This document shows positions 21,033-31,512 of a stretch of DNA of 64,000 nt, piece by piece. Source of the stretch: Dipteris shenzhenensis (lineage: Eukaryota; Polypodiophyta; Polypodiopsida; Gleicheniales). The position numbers and the translations under genes were made by a program. The stretch lies in NCBI GenBank assembly GCA_047967505.1, contig CM106538.1; one strand, 5' to 3'. Below the pieces are notes generated by a model. It was not told the origin of the DNA. It saw only the letters and a list, made by a program, of their open reading frames with translations, and did no database searches. How positions within the stretch are numbered: the first letter of the stretch is position 1; every line of letters starts with the position of its first letter.

Positions 21033-21363
21033 AATGTGAGTAGAAGGGAGAGAGCAAAGTGTGAGAGTAGAAGAGTGAGAGCTGAAAAACAATAGTTGCA
21101 ATAGATGATAGTTACAACTGAAGAGAGTGATAGGTTTTGTCTAAGTGACAAAACCTTATCCTTCACTAACCGTAGTTAGTGAACTAACTGTGGTTAGGGG
21201 GAAAAACCTCTAAGCGAGGGAAAAGTGCCCCTAACCTACTTTTTTTTTTTTTGCGCAAAAAGTAGTGCTAGTTATATTGCTTGAAAACGAGAGTACAAGA
21301 GGGCCTAAAGGCCAGCGGGCTGCAATCACAAAACGGATACAGCCCGTGGTAACAAAATACTAA

Positions 21364-22354
21364 TTACAAGCCTCTCAGGGCATAATCATCGGAGTGTGGA
21401 CAAACAGCCACGGTGGGGGGGAGTAATGCCACTGAAGACTCTGAGCAGAGTGCTGGAAGAACAACTCTCGATGGTCCTAGTCGCGAAGGAAGCGCCGTCT
21501 CTTCTCCTTCCCTGCCCGGGACTCCCCCTGAATCTGATCCCACTGACCCGTGAGCGTGTGAATGATCGTGCTCCAAATGTCCGCTAGGGTTTGGGTAGCA
21601 GAAGAAGCCTGGTCTCCTAAGGTCTGCGCGCATCTGGACGTCCAGATACGCCAGCCTGCAATACTCCCTATGATCTCCCAAACTGGGTGCTGAGTCATCG
21701 CTCCTGCATCTGTCTCTGTCAGACTCCAAGGGAAGCTGTCCATGTATGCCCAGGTGGCCTGCGTGATGAAGAAAACTGGATCCTGCCTAGAGAACTCATA
21801 AGCCAAGTGATGTCCCATCTCGGTGCTGCACCAGCAAACGGCTCCCCAAGTGACCGGTCCTAGCTCGGGTGCAGCCCTTGCTAAGATCCCCATGACTCCC
21901 TTCCACACTGTCTGAGCATGCGACAGCTCCAAAGGCAGTGCTTCAGGGACGACTCCTCCTGAAAACACATCTGGTAGTGCCCCTCCTGCCCCATCTGCCT
22001 CAGCCAGCTGCCAACTGGTAGCCCCTTGTGGGCCACCATCCAAAGAAAGTAAGAGATCTTCCTCGGCCGCCAGCTTGCCCAAAGAGTCTTCCAGAATGTG
22101 CGAAGAAAGACCAGAGATATCCCTTGGGCATACCAACTATGTGCCTGTGTGGGTAGCCCGCGCTAAAGAGCCCCAAGAGCACGCCTACCAGTACGCGCAC
22201 TGTAAGAGAAGAAGGGGGTAGGGTTCTCTGAGGTCTCCAGTGGTGGCCAGCGCCACTCCTCTGGGTCCCACTCCACCTCTGTCAAGGAGCGGCCCTCCCA
22301 GATCCAGAGTCTCCAGTCCTGGTCCTGCATAATCAGGGGGTCTATATGCCACAT
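21364..22354 (-). pseudogene. LINE-C ORF2 C-terminus with zinc-binding domain
   Basis: Three minus-strand frames cover this part. One reads FLWMVAHKGLPVGSWL and CFQEESSLKHCLWSCRMLRQ (about 22070-21910), the RT-associated zinc-binding domain. Another (22136-21477) ends with TLADIWSTIIHTLTGQWDQI and KEKRRRFLRD. The same ending is seen in the truncated copy at 31559-31867. Frame changes near 22350 and 22000 separate it from the RT. Confidence 0.8.
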
Positions 22355-24993
22355 TTTCCTTGCAGCCCTATGATGCGAAGGCGCTGCCAGGGAAGGTGGG
22401 GGTCGATCACGGCCTCTCTGCTCTGGAGACGGTTATCATCGGCGACGGAGAAGAAGTGAATCGAGGAGTCCGAGAAAAGGCTTGCAACCACCAAAGGAAT
22501 GCCACGGGGTGTGAACTGCCCTAGCCACCTCTCATTTCCCGGGAGGAGCTGTCTGGTGATCATGGGAATCCTCCAACTTGCAGGAATGGTAGCATCGATC
22601 TCCGCTCGTCGAGCCTGCATGCCGCGTGCCGTACCTACTGCTGTTGCCAGCTCGCCTGGGCTCAGCTGGCTATAGACGTCCCTCCAAACCCGGAGTGAGC
22701 GCGCGGTCCCACGCGCCCAGAGCGCCCAAGGGATATGGGATCTCTCTCCAAGCTGGCGACCTGTATCATCTGTCACCTGGCTGCTCCAGATCAGGGGCTG
22801 TCTGTCTATCTCCTCACGGCAGCTAGGGGGAACCTGAGAGAGGCTGTGTCGTAACTTCCTCCAGACTGAGACGAGGCTACGGAGGAAGGGAGAACGGGAC
22901 TGAGTTAGTGGGGCAGGAGTGAAAATCCACCGGATAGACGGCTGCCAATCACCCCCTCTCTTGGGGGTACACGCGCTGAGACCATGCTGAAGCAAGAGCT
23001 TCCACGTCTGCTCTCCTAGGGTCAGACCGCGGATGACTAACTTGCCAAGTAATGCATGACTCTGCAGTTCTGGATCTACGATGCCAAGACCGCCCTCTGT
23101 ATGGGGGAGAATGACCGTCTGCCAGGCGACCTGGGCTCTGGTGGTGCCGGAACCATCTGAGCCAGACCAAAGAAAGTTCCGCACCAGTCTCCTCAGCTGG
23201 GCTACACACGATCTCGAGAAACACCAGCAAGATGCCACGTACCAAGCGGTGGCAAGAAGGACCTGGTTGACCACAAGGGCCCTGCCTGCCAAGGATAGCC
23301 GAGCCGTGCTCCAGAAGGCTAGCTTCCGTCGTATGGAGACTAGGACCGGTAAGAACTGCTGAGCCGGCGTGATATCGAGGCCTACTTGGAATCCCAGGTA
23401 ACGTGTCGTCTGTCCTCTAGGGATCGAGCGAAACCCCAGGAAAATACCCCACTGTGAACTGGCTCCCGGATCCGTAAGAAAACCAATTGACTTATGCCAG
23501 TCGATTTTCGCCCCAGCGGCTAGGCAAAAAACCTCTAAAGACAGTCTCACTCGCTCCAGTGACTCGATATCATCCTGCACATACAGGGCTGTGTCGTCTG
23601 CATACTCGGAGTCCAGAAGTTTTGCATCGTCCCGAATAGGGAGGCGCATCCCTCGAAGACCAGTGGTACGGGTTCGTTGGAAGTGAGTCATGGCCTCCGC
23701 AAAAAATAGGAAGAGGTAGGGCGCAAGCGGGCAGCCCTGACGCACCGAGCGCTCGAGGGTGAATCTCTCCCCCATCTTGCCGCTGATGATAACCTGGTTG
23801 GAGGCCGACCTGTAGAGGCTAGCAATACCTCTGATCCACTCGTCCGGGAAACCAAACCGAGAGAGTGTACCTTCCAAGAAGGACCAGTCTACCTTGTCGT
23901 ACGCCTTCTCAAAGTCAAGGAGGAGTATGGCAAGGTACTGGCCACTGTGCTGGGCCCACTCCGTCGCCTCTGAGAATGTGAAAATGTTGTCCAAAATGCT
24001 GCGATCTTGGACAAAACTAGTTTGGGTGTCATGGATCAAGTCATGTAGCAGGGGGCGGATGCGGCTACTGATCATCTTGGCAAGGATTTTGTAGGCAATC
24101 GGGAGGAGGGTGATAGGGCGCCACTGTCTGATCTCTTGACGGTCCCTCCCTTTGGGGATGAGGCAGATCAAGCCTGTCGCAAGGCTCTCTGGCATCTGTC
24201 CGCTGGAGAAGATATGCTGGAAGGTTGCGAGCAAGGGCTGGTGGACCTGCTCCCAGAAGGTGGTGAAGAAAGCTCTAGAGAGCCCATCCTCACCTAGGCA
24301 TTCCTGCGCATCAATAGCGCTCACCGCATCCTGCATCTCTGCCACGGTGAAAGGGGCGAGAAGGGTTTCACTCATGCTAGGCTGCACGAGCGACCGTGTA
24401 TACCTCCACACCTCCTCCCTGCAACGGCGGGCACGAGGGTCTGGGGGCTCCTGCTGGAACAGGGATCTGTAGAAATCTGTCGCCAAGTCCCGGACCTCGT
24501 CTGGATCTGTCCTGACACTATCATCCTGTGCTCTAAGAGATCGGAGCTGTTCCCCTACCGACCTCTGGCCATGTGTCCTGAAGAACTCTCTGCACATCCT
24601 GTCGCCTTTCCTAGCCCAAAAGGACTTGGAAGCATGAAACGAGAACTCTGAGCATCGCTGGGTGATCTCCTCTAGCATGGCTCGGGCTCTAACCTCCTGC
24701 CGTCTGAGCTCCTCAGAGCCTGGAGAAGACTGCTGCATTCGTTGTATCGAGGCAAGATCTCGTCTGAGACCCCTCTCCTTCGCCCACCACTGCTGCCTGA
24801 CTTGAATCGCCTCCTGCTGACAGATGAGACTAGACTCGGCAAGAGCCTCAGCTACCTGTGCTGCCATATCCCCCATGGGGTCCCAATCCTGCTTCCACAG
24901 GTCCACTATCCTACTGCGAACCGTTGCTCTGGAGTAGATGGAGTCTGGGATCCGGCATGAGTGTGGAGGTAAGGAGTGAGAGGCTGAGTCCAA
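22342..24993 (-). pseudogene. LINE-C reverse transcriptase
   Basis: An 883-codon open frame, the longest in the window. RT motifs: LICLIPKGRDRQEIRQWRPI, AILLLDFEKAYDKVDWSFL (motif A), RSVRQGCPLAPYLFLFF, and LLDSEYADDTALYVQDD (YADD). A thumb and connection region follows with WGIFLGFRSIPRGQTTRYLG. This is the plant L1 type. Its frame differs from the upstream endonuclease by one base near 24990-24911, so ORF2 is broken by a single shift there; RT itself looks intact. Confidence 0.93.
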
Positions 24994-25756
24994 GGACTAG
25001 GATGACTGGGGCATGGTCAGAGAGGGTCGTCCCTGGAACCACTCCTGACTCTCCACCTCTGCCTAGCTCCCAATCGCTGACATAGAAACGGTCCAACGGC
25101 TCCAGAAGTCTGCCTCCCTCCCTCCTGTAACCCCAAGAGAAGTCCAGACTCCTTGTCCATCTGCAAAAGGAAGGCTCCCTCCAGCTGTCCCGACCTCCCA
25201 CAGCGAACAAGGAGTCCCAATCTGCCTGCTCTGCCTGAGCTATACCGAGGAACTCTGGGCCCCGTCCCCGCTGATCCTCTAAGGTCTCAAGGTTATTGAA
25301 GTCCCCTCCTACAATCCAAGAATCCATCTCTGGCAATAAGTCTGTCAAAGAGCTCCAAAAAGCGGCTCTCCATCTGAGGTCGGTCGGGGCATAGATATTG
25401 AGGATGCCGATGCGGGATCCCTCAATATTCAAGCCCACCCAAAGCGTTCGTCCTGGGATCAGGGTGCCAAAACCACACACATGTTGAACTAGAGAAGCGT
25501 AGATGAAGGTACAGACACCCCCGCTCCTCCCCTGCTCGCCAATCGAAGGTTCCCAGTAGGTGTGGGAGCGTCCTGTGAGGACCTTCCCACATTTACTGGT
25601 CTGAGAAGCCGAAAGCTTGTGTTCCTGCAATAGGAGCACATCTACCCTTCCCACCAAGGTTGGCTGGAGTTCCTGTCTGAGCACCATCTTCCTGGGGCCG
25701 TAGGTTCCTGATGAGTGGAACTCGTTGACGTTCCTAGAGATAATGCGTATACTCAT
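24911..25756 (-). pseudogene. LINE-C apurinic-type endonuclease
   Basis: Starts at the Met at 25756 with SIRIISRNVNEF, then DVLLLQEHKLSASQT (catalytic Glu), ILNIYAPTDLRWRAAFW, WIVGGDFNNLETLEDQRG and LSDHAPVILV, covering the endonuclease motifs in order. The usual NxRG near the N-terminus reads NVNEF. It runs into the RT frame after a one-base shift near 24990. It would nick the target strand to prime reverse transcription. Confidence 0.92.
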
Positions 25757-26104
25757 GAAGAGGGGAGATGGGCCACAAACAGATGTCTGCTTGCGGTCGA
25801 TGTCGAGGTGGTCGGAGGATGTCCAGTGTGCAGACGAAGGCGCTTCTGTGAGCGTTTCGAAGGAGAGGCCGGATCATCGGACCCATCTTCTAAAACCTTC
25901 AACAGAGGTGAGAGGCCCTTGGTCCCATGGTGGTAAGCTCTCTCTAACCAACTCGACGCCTCCGCCAGGGAAATACTGTAGAAGCCCGCTACCTCTGAGG
26001 TCCTCCACGGGCGAAGCCCTTCCGCGTAGATCCACTCCGGAGGCGGTCGAATAATGACCAAAAGGCGGAATTGTTTGGCGCTGTGGCACCATCTCAGACG
26101 AACG

Positions 26105-27577
26105 TTACCCTCCCACTGTTGTTGAAGAAGCTCCGCTGTTGCTGAAGAAGCTCCGCTGCTCTGTTACCGATCCAGTCCTGCACCTGCTCCTGGGACTGAT
26201 CTCGAATCGTCTCCCAAACATTTTCATTCGTCCATTGCTCATTCCGTCACTGGTGATAGTGAAGGAATAGCTAGGACCATCGTGGGGGGCAAGGATGGAC
26301 ACCTTACCCTCCGCTCCCTTTCGGAGGAAGAAGATGCTGATGTCTAGGCATGCAGGGAAGGAGCCAATACCCGTTGCGTCCAAATAATCCCAAGGTCCTG
26401 CTCGGTAAAACTCCAAAGGTAGAGCTCTAGGAGTTGCCCTTGGGTGTGGGGACGAGGATGAGGAGTCTGAACCAGAGGGAGGGGTGCTGGCTGTCAAACA
26501 AGCTGGAGTGGTGCTGGCCATCTGCGGGGAAGGGCCTCTCCCCTCCGCCGGGCCAAGAGGGATAGGCGCGGGGGAGGTCTGTGCTGGCTTCGAGGCCGCA
26601 GGCGGAGGGGGGGGTTTCCTCGGGATCATGCTCGAGGGAGAGAGGGGGGCTGAAACCAAAGGTGCTGGGGGGGATCCTGGAGGGGGGGGAGGTAGGGGGA
26701 CCGAGGAGGAGGGGGGAGGGGAGGGGGGGCGGGGTGAAGGATGAGGGGGAGGCTGGCTGATCTTCTCCTTCCCTTTCTCCTTCCCCTTACCGGGCTGCTG
26801 TTGATTGGTGACCAGAGGGGGCTCTTGCTGTAGATGGGAAGGCTTTTTTGGTCCTGTTTTGTTTCCTTTCCGTTTTCTTTTGACCTCAGTCCAGCCTTCC
26901 CCTTCGGGAGGGGGTGTCGATGCGTGGCGGGGGGGATCCTGAGTTGCCTGGATGGGGGCCATCTGAGGTTCTGTCCTCGTGAAGCGAGGGTAGGAGTGCG
27001 CCTGGTGCCCGAAGCCGTGGCATCTCAGACATTGATCTGGGCGACCAGTGACCATAATGCGCTGCGTCACCACACCTGTGTCCGTCTCAATCTCGAACTC
27101 CGAGGGGATACTATGCGGATCTAGGACTGCCACTTTGACACGTGGCACCCCTTGGGTTGCCGCCGCATCAACGAAGGTGTGTTGCATGAGCCAGCCAAAG
27201 TGCACCCCCAGGTCCTTGATGATCGGGCGAAGCTCGGTTGTGAGGCCTGGGAAAATGAGGGTAACTGGATGGCGAGGAATGCGGAAGCGGGCATCGAAGT
27301 CCGCTACACTGAAACCCCTATACCATGGGACCATAAGGATGATCTTCCCACCCACAGAAGTAGGGGACCGTTTGACCATATCGCTCGCAGCCTGTGCTGA
27401 GGAGAGCTTGAGCCAGAAGATACCACGTCCCATGAGTGCAACCTCCTCAATGTGGCTGTCCTCAAGGTAGAGGGTGGATTGCAACCGGTCCCTGATGTCT
27501 GCTCGTGAAGGGGCGTAGCCAATGACTCTCCCATAAACGGATGTCTGGGAGAAGTTCGTGGCGGCCTGCTTCACCAA
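26105..27577 (-). CDS. LINE-C ORF1 (RNA-binding, CCHC-like)
   Basis: A 490-codon open frame. Residues 1-180 resemble the plant LINE ORF1 RNA-binding domain (DUF4283-like: GRGIFWLKLSSAQAASDMV, IILMVPWYRGFSVADFDARF). A knuckle follows, CLRCHGFGHQAHSYPRF, in which the last Cys is Tyr. Then comes a long Pro/Ser-rich linker. The Met at 27577 is the first after the C-rich leader. The altered knuckle may reduce nucleic-acid binding. It has no frame breaks, unlike ORF2. Confidence 0.8.
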   Translation of the reverse strand: MVKQAATNFSQTSVYGRVIGYAPSRADIRDRLQSTLYLEDSHIEEVALMGRGIFWLKLSSAQAASDMVKRSPTSVGGKIILMVPWYRGFSVADFDARFRIPRHPVTLIFPGLTTELRPIIKDLGVHFGWLMQHTFVDAAATQGVPRVKVAVLDPHSIPSEFEIETDTGVVTQRIMVTGRPDQCLRCHGFGHQAHSYPRFTRTEPQMAPIQATQDPPRHASTPPPEGEGWTEVKRKRKGNKTGPKKPSHLQQEPPLVTNQQQPGKGKEKGKEKISQPPPHPSPRPPSPPPSSSVPLPPPPPGSPPAPLVSAPLSPSSMIPRKPPPPPAASKPAQTSPAPIPLGPAEGRGPSPQMASTTPACLTASTPPSGSDSSSSSPHPRATPRALPLEFYRAGPWDYLDATGIGSFPACLDISIFFLRKGAEGKVSILAPHDGPSYSFTITSDGMSNGRMKMFGRRFEISPRSRCRTGSVTEQRSFFSNSGASSTTVGG

Positions 27578-27599
27578 GGAGACCTGATGCTCTGTCAGT

Positions 27600-28238
27600 G
27601 TTATGCGGTAGGCTGATGGAGGGGGGGGGTTCCTTTTGGGCCACCGGTTCCGGGCTCACGGCCACCATACCGCACCGACAAACTGCGAACGCTCCAAAAG
27701 GCGGGGGAAGGAAATGGAAATGGCAGAGACGAGGGAGGGGTGAGTGGGACGGAGGCGGGGGAGGAAAGAAGGAGGGGTGGAGAGGTACGGGGAAGCGGGG
27801 GGGAGAGGTGGTGGAGAGGGAGCGAGTGGCGGAGGGGGAAGGAAGGAGGAGGGAGGGGGGGGGCAGCGCAGCGCAGGGCGGGGAAGAGGAGGGAAAGGGA
27901 GGGGGTGTGGCAGTGCAGCGCGAGAGGGGGCGGGGAGGAGAGGCGAAGGAGGAGGGGAAGGGGGGGGGCAGCGTTGCGCAGCAGCGGGGAGGGGGAGGAA
28001 GGGGCGGGGAGGTGGTAGCGCAACGCGAGGGGGGGGAGGCGGGGAGAGGACGGAGGGGCGGAGAAGGGAGGAGAGGGGGGGGGATGGCGGGCGGAGAGGG
28101 AAGAGAGGGGGACGGAGGGGCGCGGCAGGAGGCGGCGGAGAGAGAGGAGGGGGAGGGGAGAGGGGGCCGCGCAGCGCGATGGGGGGGTAGACGGGAGGGG
28201 GGGAGGGGAGGGGGCATTCACAGGAGCAGCTCGAGTCC
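27600..28238 (-). promoter_or_regulatory. LINE-C 5' untranslated region, extreme strand bias
   Basis: For about 640 bases the plus strand is almost all G and A, with frequent GGGGG runs, so the element's RNA strand is C/T-rich. Long open frames here on both strands are by-products of composition. It could fold into G-quadruplexes on the template strand and may carry the internal promoter; both are inferences. Confidence 0.6.
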
Positions 28239-28325
28239 CCCCTAACCTACTTATTACATTACATTGGTCACTGCTAAATTATAACAATAATTCTAACACT
28301 TGTTGCGTAGAATCATGTCCAGCAG

Positions 28326-28646
28326 CTAAAAGAAAAAAAAAATCAGCAAACCACCTGGATCAAAAACAAAGCAAGCTTGTACTCTATGCCTTTGCTTTCC
28401 CTTTTCCTTTTCCTTTTCCCATTCCTCTCTTTTGGTCTTTTCTTTTCTCCACGCCTCTTGCATTTTCCCTCCATGTTTTTTTACCTCAGCTAGTGTCTTG
28501 TTTACATGTGTCTTGTCTCCAAGGAGGGCTACATTTGTAGACTCTAAGCTGTCAATTTTGTCAATCAGTGCAAGACATATCTTTTGGAGGCTGGCGAGGA
28601 CACTAGATGTAGTATTTGGAGTTGCCCCAGCTGTATAAGTTGTCAT
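28326..28646 (-). CDS. Hypothetical coiled-coil open frame
   Basis: 106 codons: a Thr/Ser start, a stretch with LQKICLALIDKIDSLESTNV, then a Lys/Glu-rich helix (KEKTKREEWEKEKEKGKQRH). A Gly-rich frame (AAYANGASGGGGSPIGGG) lies just upstream at 28800-28690, so this may be the tail of a longer transposon protein. I do not recognise a family. No start context or splice sites support it as a host gene. Confidence 0.3.
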   Translation of the reverse strand: MTTYTAGATPNTTSSVLASLQKICLALIDKIDSLESTNVALLGDKTHVNKTLAEVKKHGGKMQEAWRKEKTKREEWEKEKEKGKQRHRVQACFVFDPGGLLIFFFF

Positions 28647-28879
28647 GGCATTTTCAAGTGCTTGTTTCCCCCAAATATCGTCTACACATGCTCATGTAGG
28701 CATTGTACAAAAACGCCACTCCCGCCACCTATGGGACTACCCCCGCCACCTGATGCACCATTTGCGTAGGCTGCAAGGGCACCTAGGCCCTTCTTAGCTT
28801 GCCTACCAGGCCGGGTGGGATGGGTTGGGCTGCTCTAGGCCTGTCATCACTCCAAGAGGCCACTCCTAGCCTCTATACC

Positions 28880-29938
28880 TCGACTCCAATACCCTTCTTC
28901 AGAGGTGCTGGTATGCACGCACAGAGAGATGGTTCCAGGGGCTGGGGCTGCACATGGACAGACAGTACAGCATGGAAGCTCCGTTTTCTCCCCTCCTATC
29001 ACACGAGGTCAACCAGGTTATCCGCGAGGATCTATTACAGCTACACACATTCTGGACCTGGCAGTGAAGCTGGGCTTCTACAGAGATCACTTCTTACATA
29101 TCATAGTGGAGGGTTTCATTGATCCACCAGGGTACACTCAGATTTATTTACCCCTCACTGAGGATCTCTCTTGGGCAATGCCGGGTCTCTTCACATAGAC
29201 TTAGTATCAAGAGCGGCAGAGCAGAGCGACTACCTAGGGAGAGGCGCATATGCACTTTGTGTGACATGCAGGAGGTTGAGATAGAGGAGCACTTCATCTT
29301 CAGGTGTCCTGTTTACTATGAGATCCGCGGGCGTTTCTACTGCCTCTTCAGAGATAGTTATGGGGATTTGGCCTGATTCATCTCCTACCCAGACCAGCGA
29401 TATTTGGTAGGATTTGTTCATGAGACACTCGGGCTCCGCGAGAGGGTTCTTCAAGCACGGAGACAGGAGCACATTTCTTCCTTGGTTGATCCCTTTCAGA
29501 GTTCTATCACGGAGTTTTTCCAGCCAGATCACATGGACACCCACGGGACGAGGCCTAGACATGACCGTGACCCGGAGCCTGTAACCCGACAGCTCAGAGA
29601 GAGGGTTGACACATGGATCGCACTTGGGGACATCCCCTCCATGTTTAAAGTCGGGTCTCGCTCGACGGGGGTCACAGTAGCCCTGGTTAGACGTAGAGCT
29701 ATGACCAGGAGACGTGCCAAGGCTGCACCTTTGAGTGGCCGGCAGCACTCTATCGCCGACTTCATGCCCCCATTGCCACACCCACCCTGTGTCTTGATGG
29801 TGGTGATGATGATGATGATGAGATAGTCGACTACCTACATGACATGACTATGTTGTATCTATGATTTAGTACTGACATTCTGCATATTTTGCATTTGCAT
29901 TGGTGTGAATGCTCGTTTAGTAGCTCCACCACCACAGC
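28880..29938 (+). mobile_element. LINE-A I fragment, plus strand
   Basis: Encodes on the plus strand the thumb region (28900-29110), the knuckle (29119-29376: ICTLCDMQEVEIEEHFIFRC, CPVYYEIRGRFYCLF), then YPDQRY, and after a stop 29404-29826: RERVLQARRQEHI, QSSITEFF at 29497-29520 (PIP-like), and near the end QHSIADFM at 29743-29766. The 3' untranslated part ends GCTCGTTTAGTAGCTCCACC, matching the minus-strand copies at 2560 and 11160, but the (TC)n tail is missing. It meets a minus-strand LINE-A II copy tail to tail. Confidence 0.85.
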
Positions 29939-29939
29939 T

Positions 29940-30525
29940 TGGTGAGCTGTGAAAGTATCTTGTATCTGTGTCTGTAGAGCCTTCTCGCTCTGTGGTGGGG
30001 CGGTGGTCTCCTCGATCTCTGAACTCTTTGGGCTATGTCCAGGGTGACCCTTCCTCTCTGTCGGGCGCCCTTGAGGAAAGCTGTGATAGGTCAGTCCTCA
30101 GTAGAATGTGCTTTGGGCAATCTCTGTCACGCGCGTGATCTCTACATCCCTCTCTTAGTGGCACCGTGTCGGCCCTCTTTGCTGATCCATGCTGCCATCA
30201 CATCAGGTAGCTCCTCCTCTACTCCACTGTGTCCTGGAGCTGACTCATATGTATAGAAGTCTGTGACACGCTGCTGTGCCCGGTCAACCTCCATGTCCTA
30301 TGGTCTAGCCTCCTTCTGCTGCTCTTTGATCCGTCGCAGGAGTATCTCCCTGTGCCGGTGCATCTCCATCAGATAGAGCCCAATACAAACCTGGTCATGG
30401 AAATGGATCAGTCTCGTGATAGTGGATCGAAGCCACTCCCCTCTAGGTAGAGACAGTGGTAGCGTCCCCGTATCTCATAATAGGCTGGGCAAATACAGAG
30501 AAAATGCTCCTCTGTCTCAACCAAA
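29940..30525 (-). mobile_element. LINE-A II fragment
   Basis: The minus strand encodes the subfamily II tail region and the beginning of the knuckle. It includes QQRVTDFY at 30276-30253, which fits Qxx[ILMV]xx[FY][FY] fully, then YESAPGHSGVEEEL. Frames are interrupted. The 5' edge is at about 30525 in the knuckle; the 3' edge abuts the plus-strand LINE. Confidence 0.75.
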
Positions 30526-30846
30526 GGAGGCCTTGCGGGCCTATGAGACAAAGTGCAAAACCAAAAGGTAACTCGTACAAGCTGCTAAGGGCTGAAGCAA
30601 AGGGCTCACCAAGGCTCTTGCTAAAAGCTAAAGTGCTAAGCTAGTGAACAAAATAGTAGAGTAGCATAATATCAGAAGAGTATGAGGTACTCAGAGCTAA
30701 AGCTCCTAGTACACGCCCAGGTTCCATATATCCAGGTAACCTGGTGGCTCTCTGATGAGAATTGAAGAGCTCTCGTGTCTGTTGAGCTATCTCTCTTCTG
30801 CGGTGGAAGGCGTGGTCTCCTCAATGTCTGTATCCGATGGGCTATG

Positions 30847-30888
<42 letters not shown>

Positions 30889-30889
30889 T
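30526..30889 (-). mobile_element. LINE-A II 3' end and adjoining (GA)n
   Basis: Starts with AAAGGAGGCCTTGCGGGCCT, the subfamily II 3' signature without its own microsatellite, and runs into the C-terminal coding region to about 30850. A (GA)n tract follows at 30852-30888. Confidence 0.65.
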
Positions 30890-31512
30890 GCCTTGAGTGT
30901 AGAAGGAGTAGAGGAGAAAACATGTTAGCAGCAGGCTGCTTATAGACACGTGCGTTAGTCCTCAGAGTGGCAGTCCACACAGTTCAAAGCTTCAAGAAGG
31001 AGCAATAAGAGGAAGCTGTCTAGAATTGTGAGCAAGCTTGGTTGGATTGGAAGGTGCAATAGTTGGGAAGTGACTATGACATTCTCCACGTGAGTCTATA
31101 ATCAACGCAAAACATTTGCCATGTTGCCACATGGGCAACTTGTGATGGTACCAAAGCTTCAACGCGGAAGCAATAAGAGGTAGCTGGTTAGAAGAAGGTG
31201 CAATAGTTGAGAAGTGACTTGAGAATCGTGAGAATGCTGAGGTCTTGAAGAGGTCATATCTCAGGGCATGCCATTGTCAAAATACCATCATGCGAATTTA
31301 TGATTGAGGCAAAAAGTTTGCAATGTTGCTACATCGGCAATTTGTGATGGTGCAATGTTAGCAATGTGTGATTGCTGCATCATTAAAAAATGCTCCAAAG
31401 GTCAGGGCAAGTTGAACTTATCCATTATGGGTCAATTCATCTAAGGTCAGGAGATAGATTTTATTCAATTCATCCATTTTTGCTGCCCGAAGCCCTAACA
31501 TTTTACTGGAGG
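30890..31512. other. Unassigned spacer with imperfect 160-base duplication
   Basis: No coding recognised. AAAGCTTCAAGAAGGAGCAA at about 30985 and AAAGCTTCAACGCGGAAGCA at about 31152 start two imperfect repeats that also share GCAATAGTTG, AGTGACTT and the TTGCCATGTTGC-like segment. Confidence 0.5.

Larger units (their letters stand above)
21242..28238 (-). mobile_element. LINE-C, full-length L1-like element with 14-bp target duplication
   Basis: A 7.0-kb minus-strand LINE inserted in the Copia-4 LTR. CCCCTAACCTACTT is present at both 21228-21241 and 28239-28252. The 3' end has an A tail (T run at 21241-21252, plus strand). The 5' end is a 640-base C-rich untranslated region, then ORF1 (27577-26105), endonuclease (25756-24911), RT (24993-22342) and a C-terminal zinc-binding region (22354-21364). 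Two or three frame breaks in ORF2 make this copy inactive, but the clean ends suggest a relatively young insertion. Confidence 0.95.
21037..28298 (-). repeat. Copia-4 5' LTR, split by LINE-C
   Basis: The LTR occupies 21037-21241 and continues at 28253-28298, ending ATAATTCTAACA. The 7-kb LINE-C between the two halves carries the target duplication CCCCTAACCTACTT. Rejoined, the two parts follow the same order as the LTRs at 12242-12505 and 43960-44206. Confidence 0.9.

Noticed and set aside
27541-28245. Long overlapping open frames rich in Gly/Arg or Pro/Ser
   Set aside because: They follow from the extreme G+A bias of the LINE-C 5' end; stops are rare by composition on every frame, and no domain is visible.
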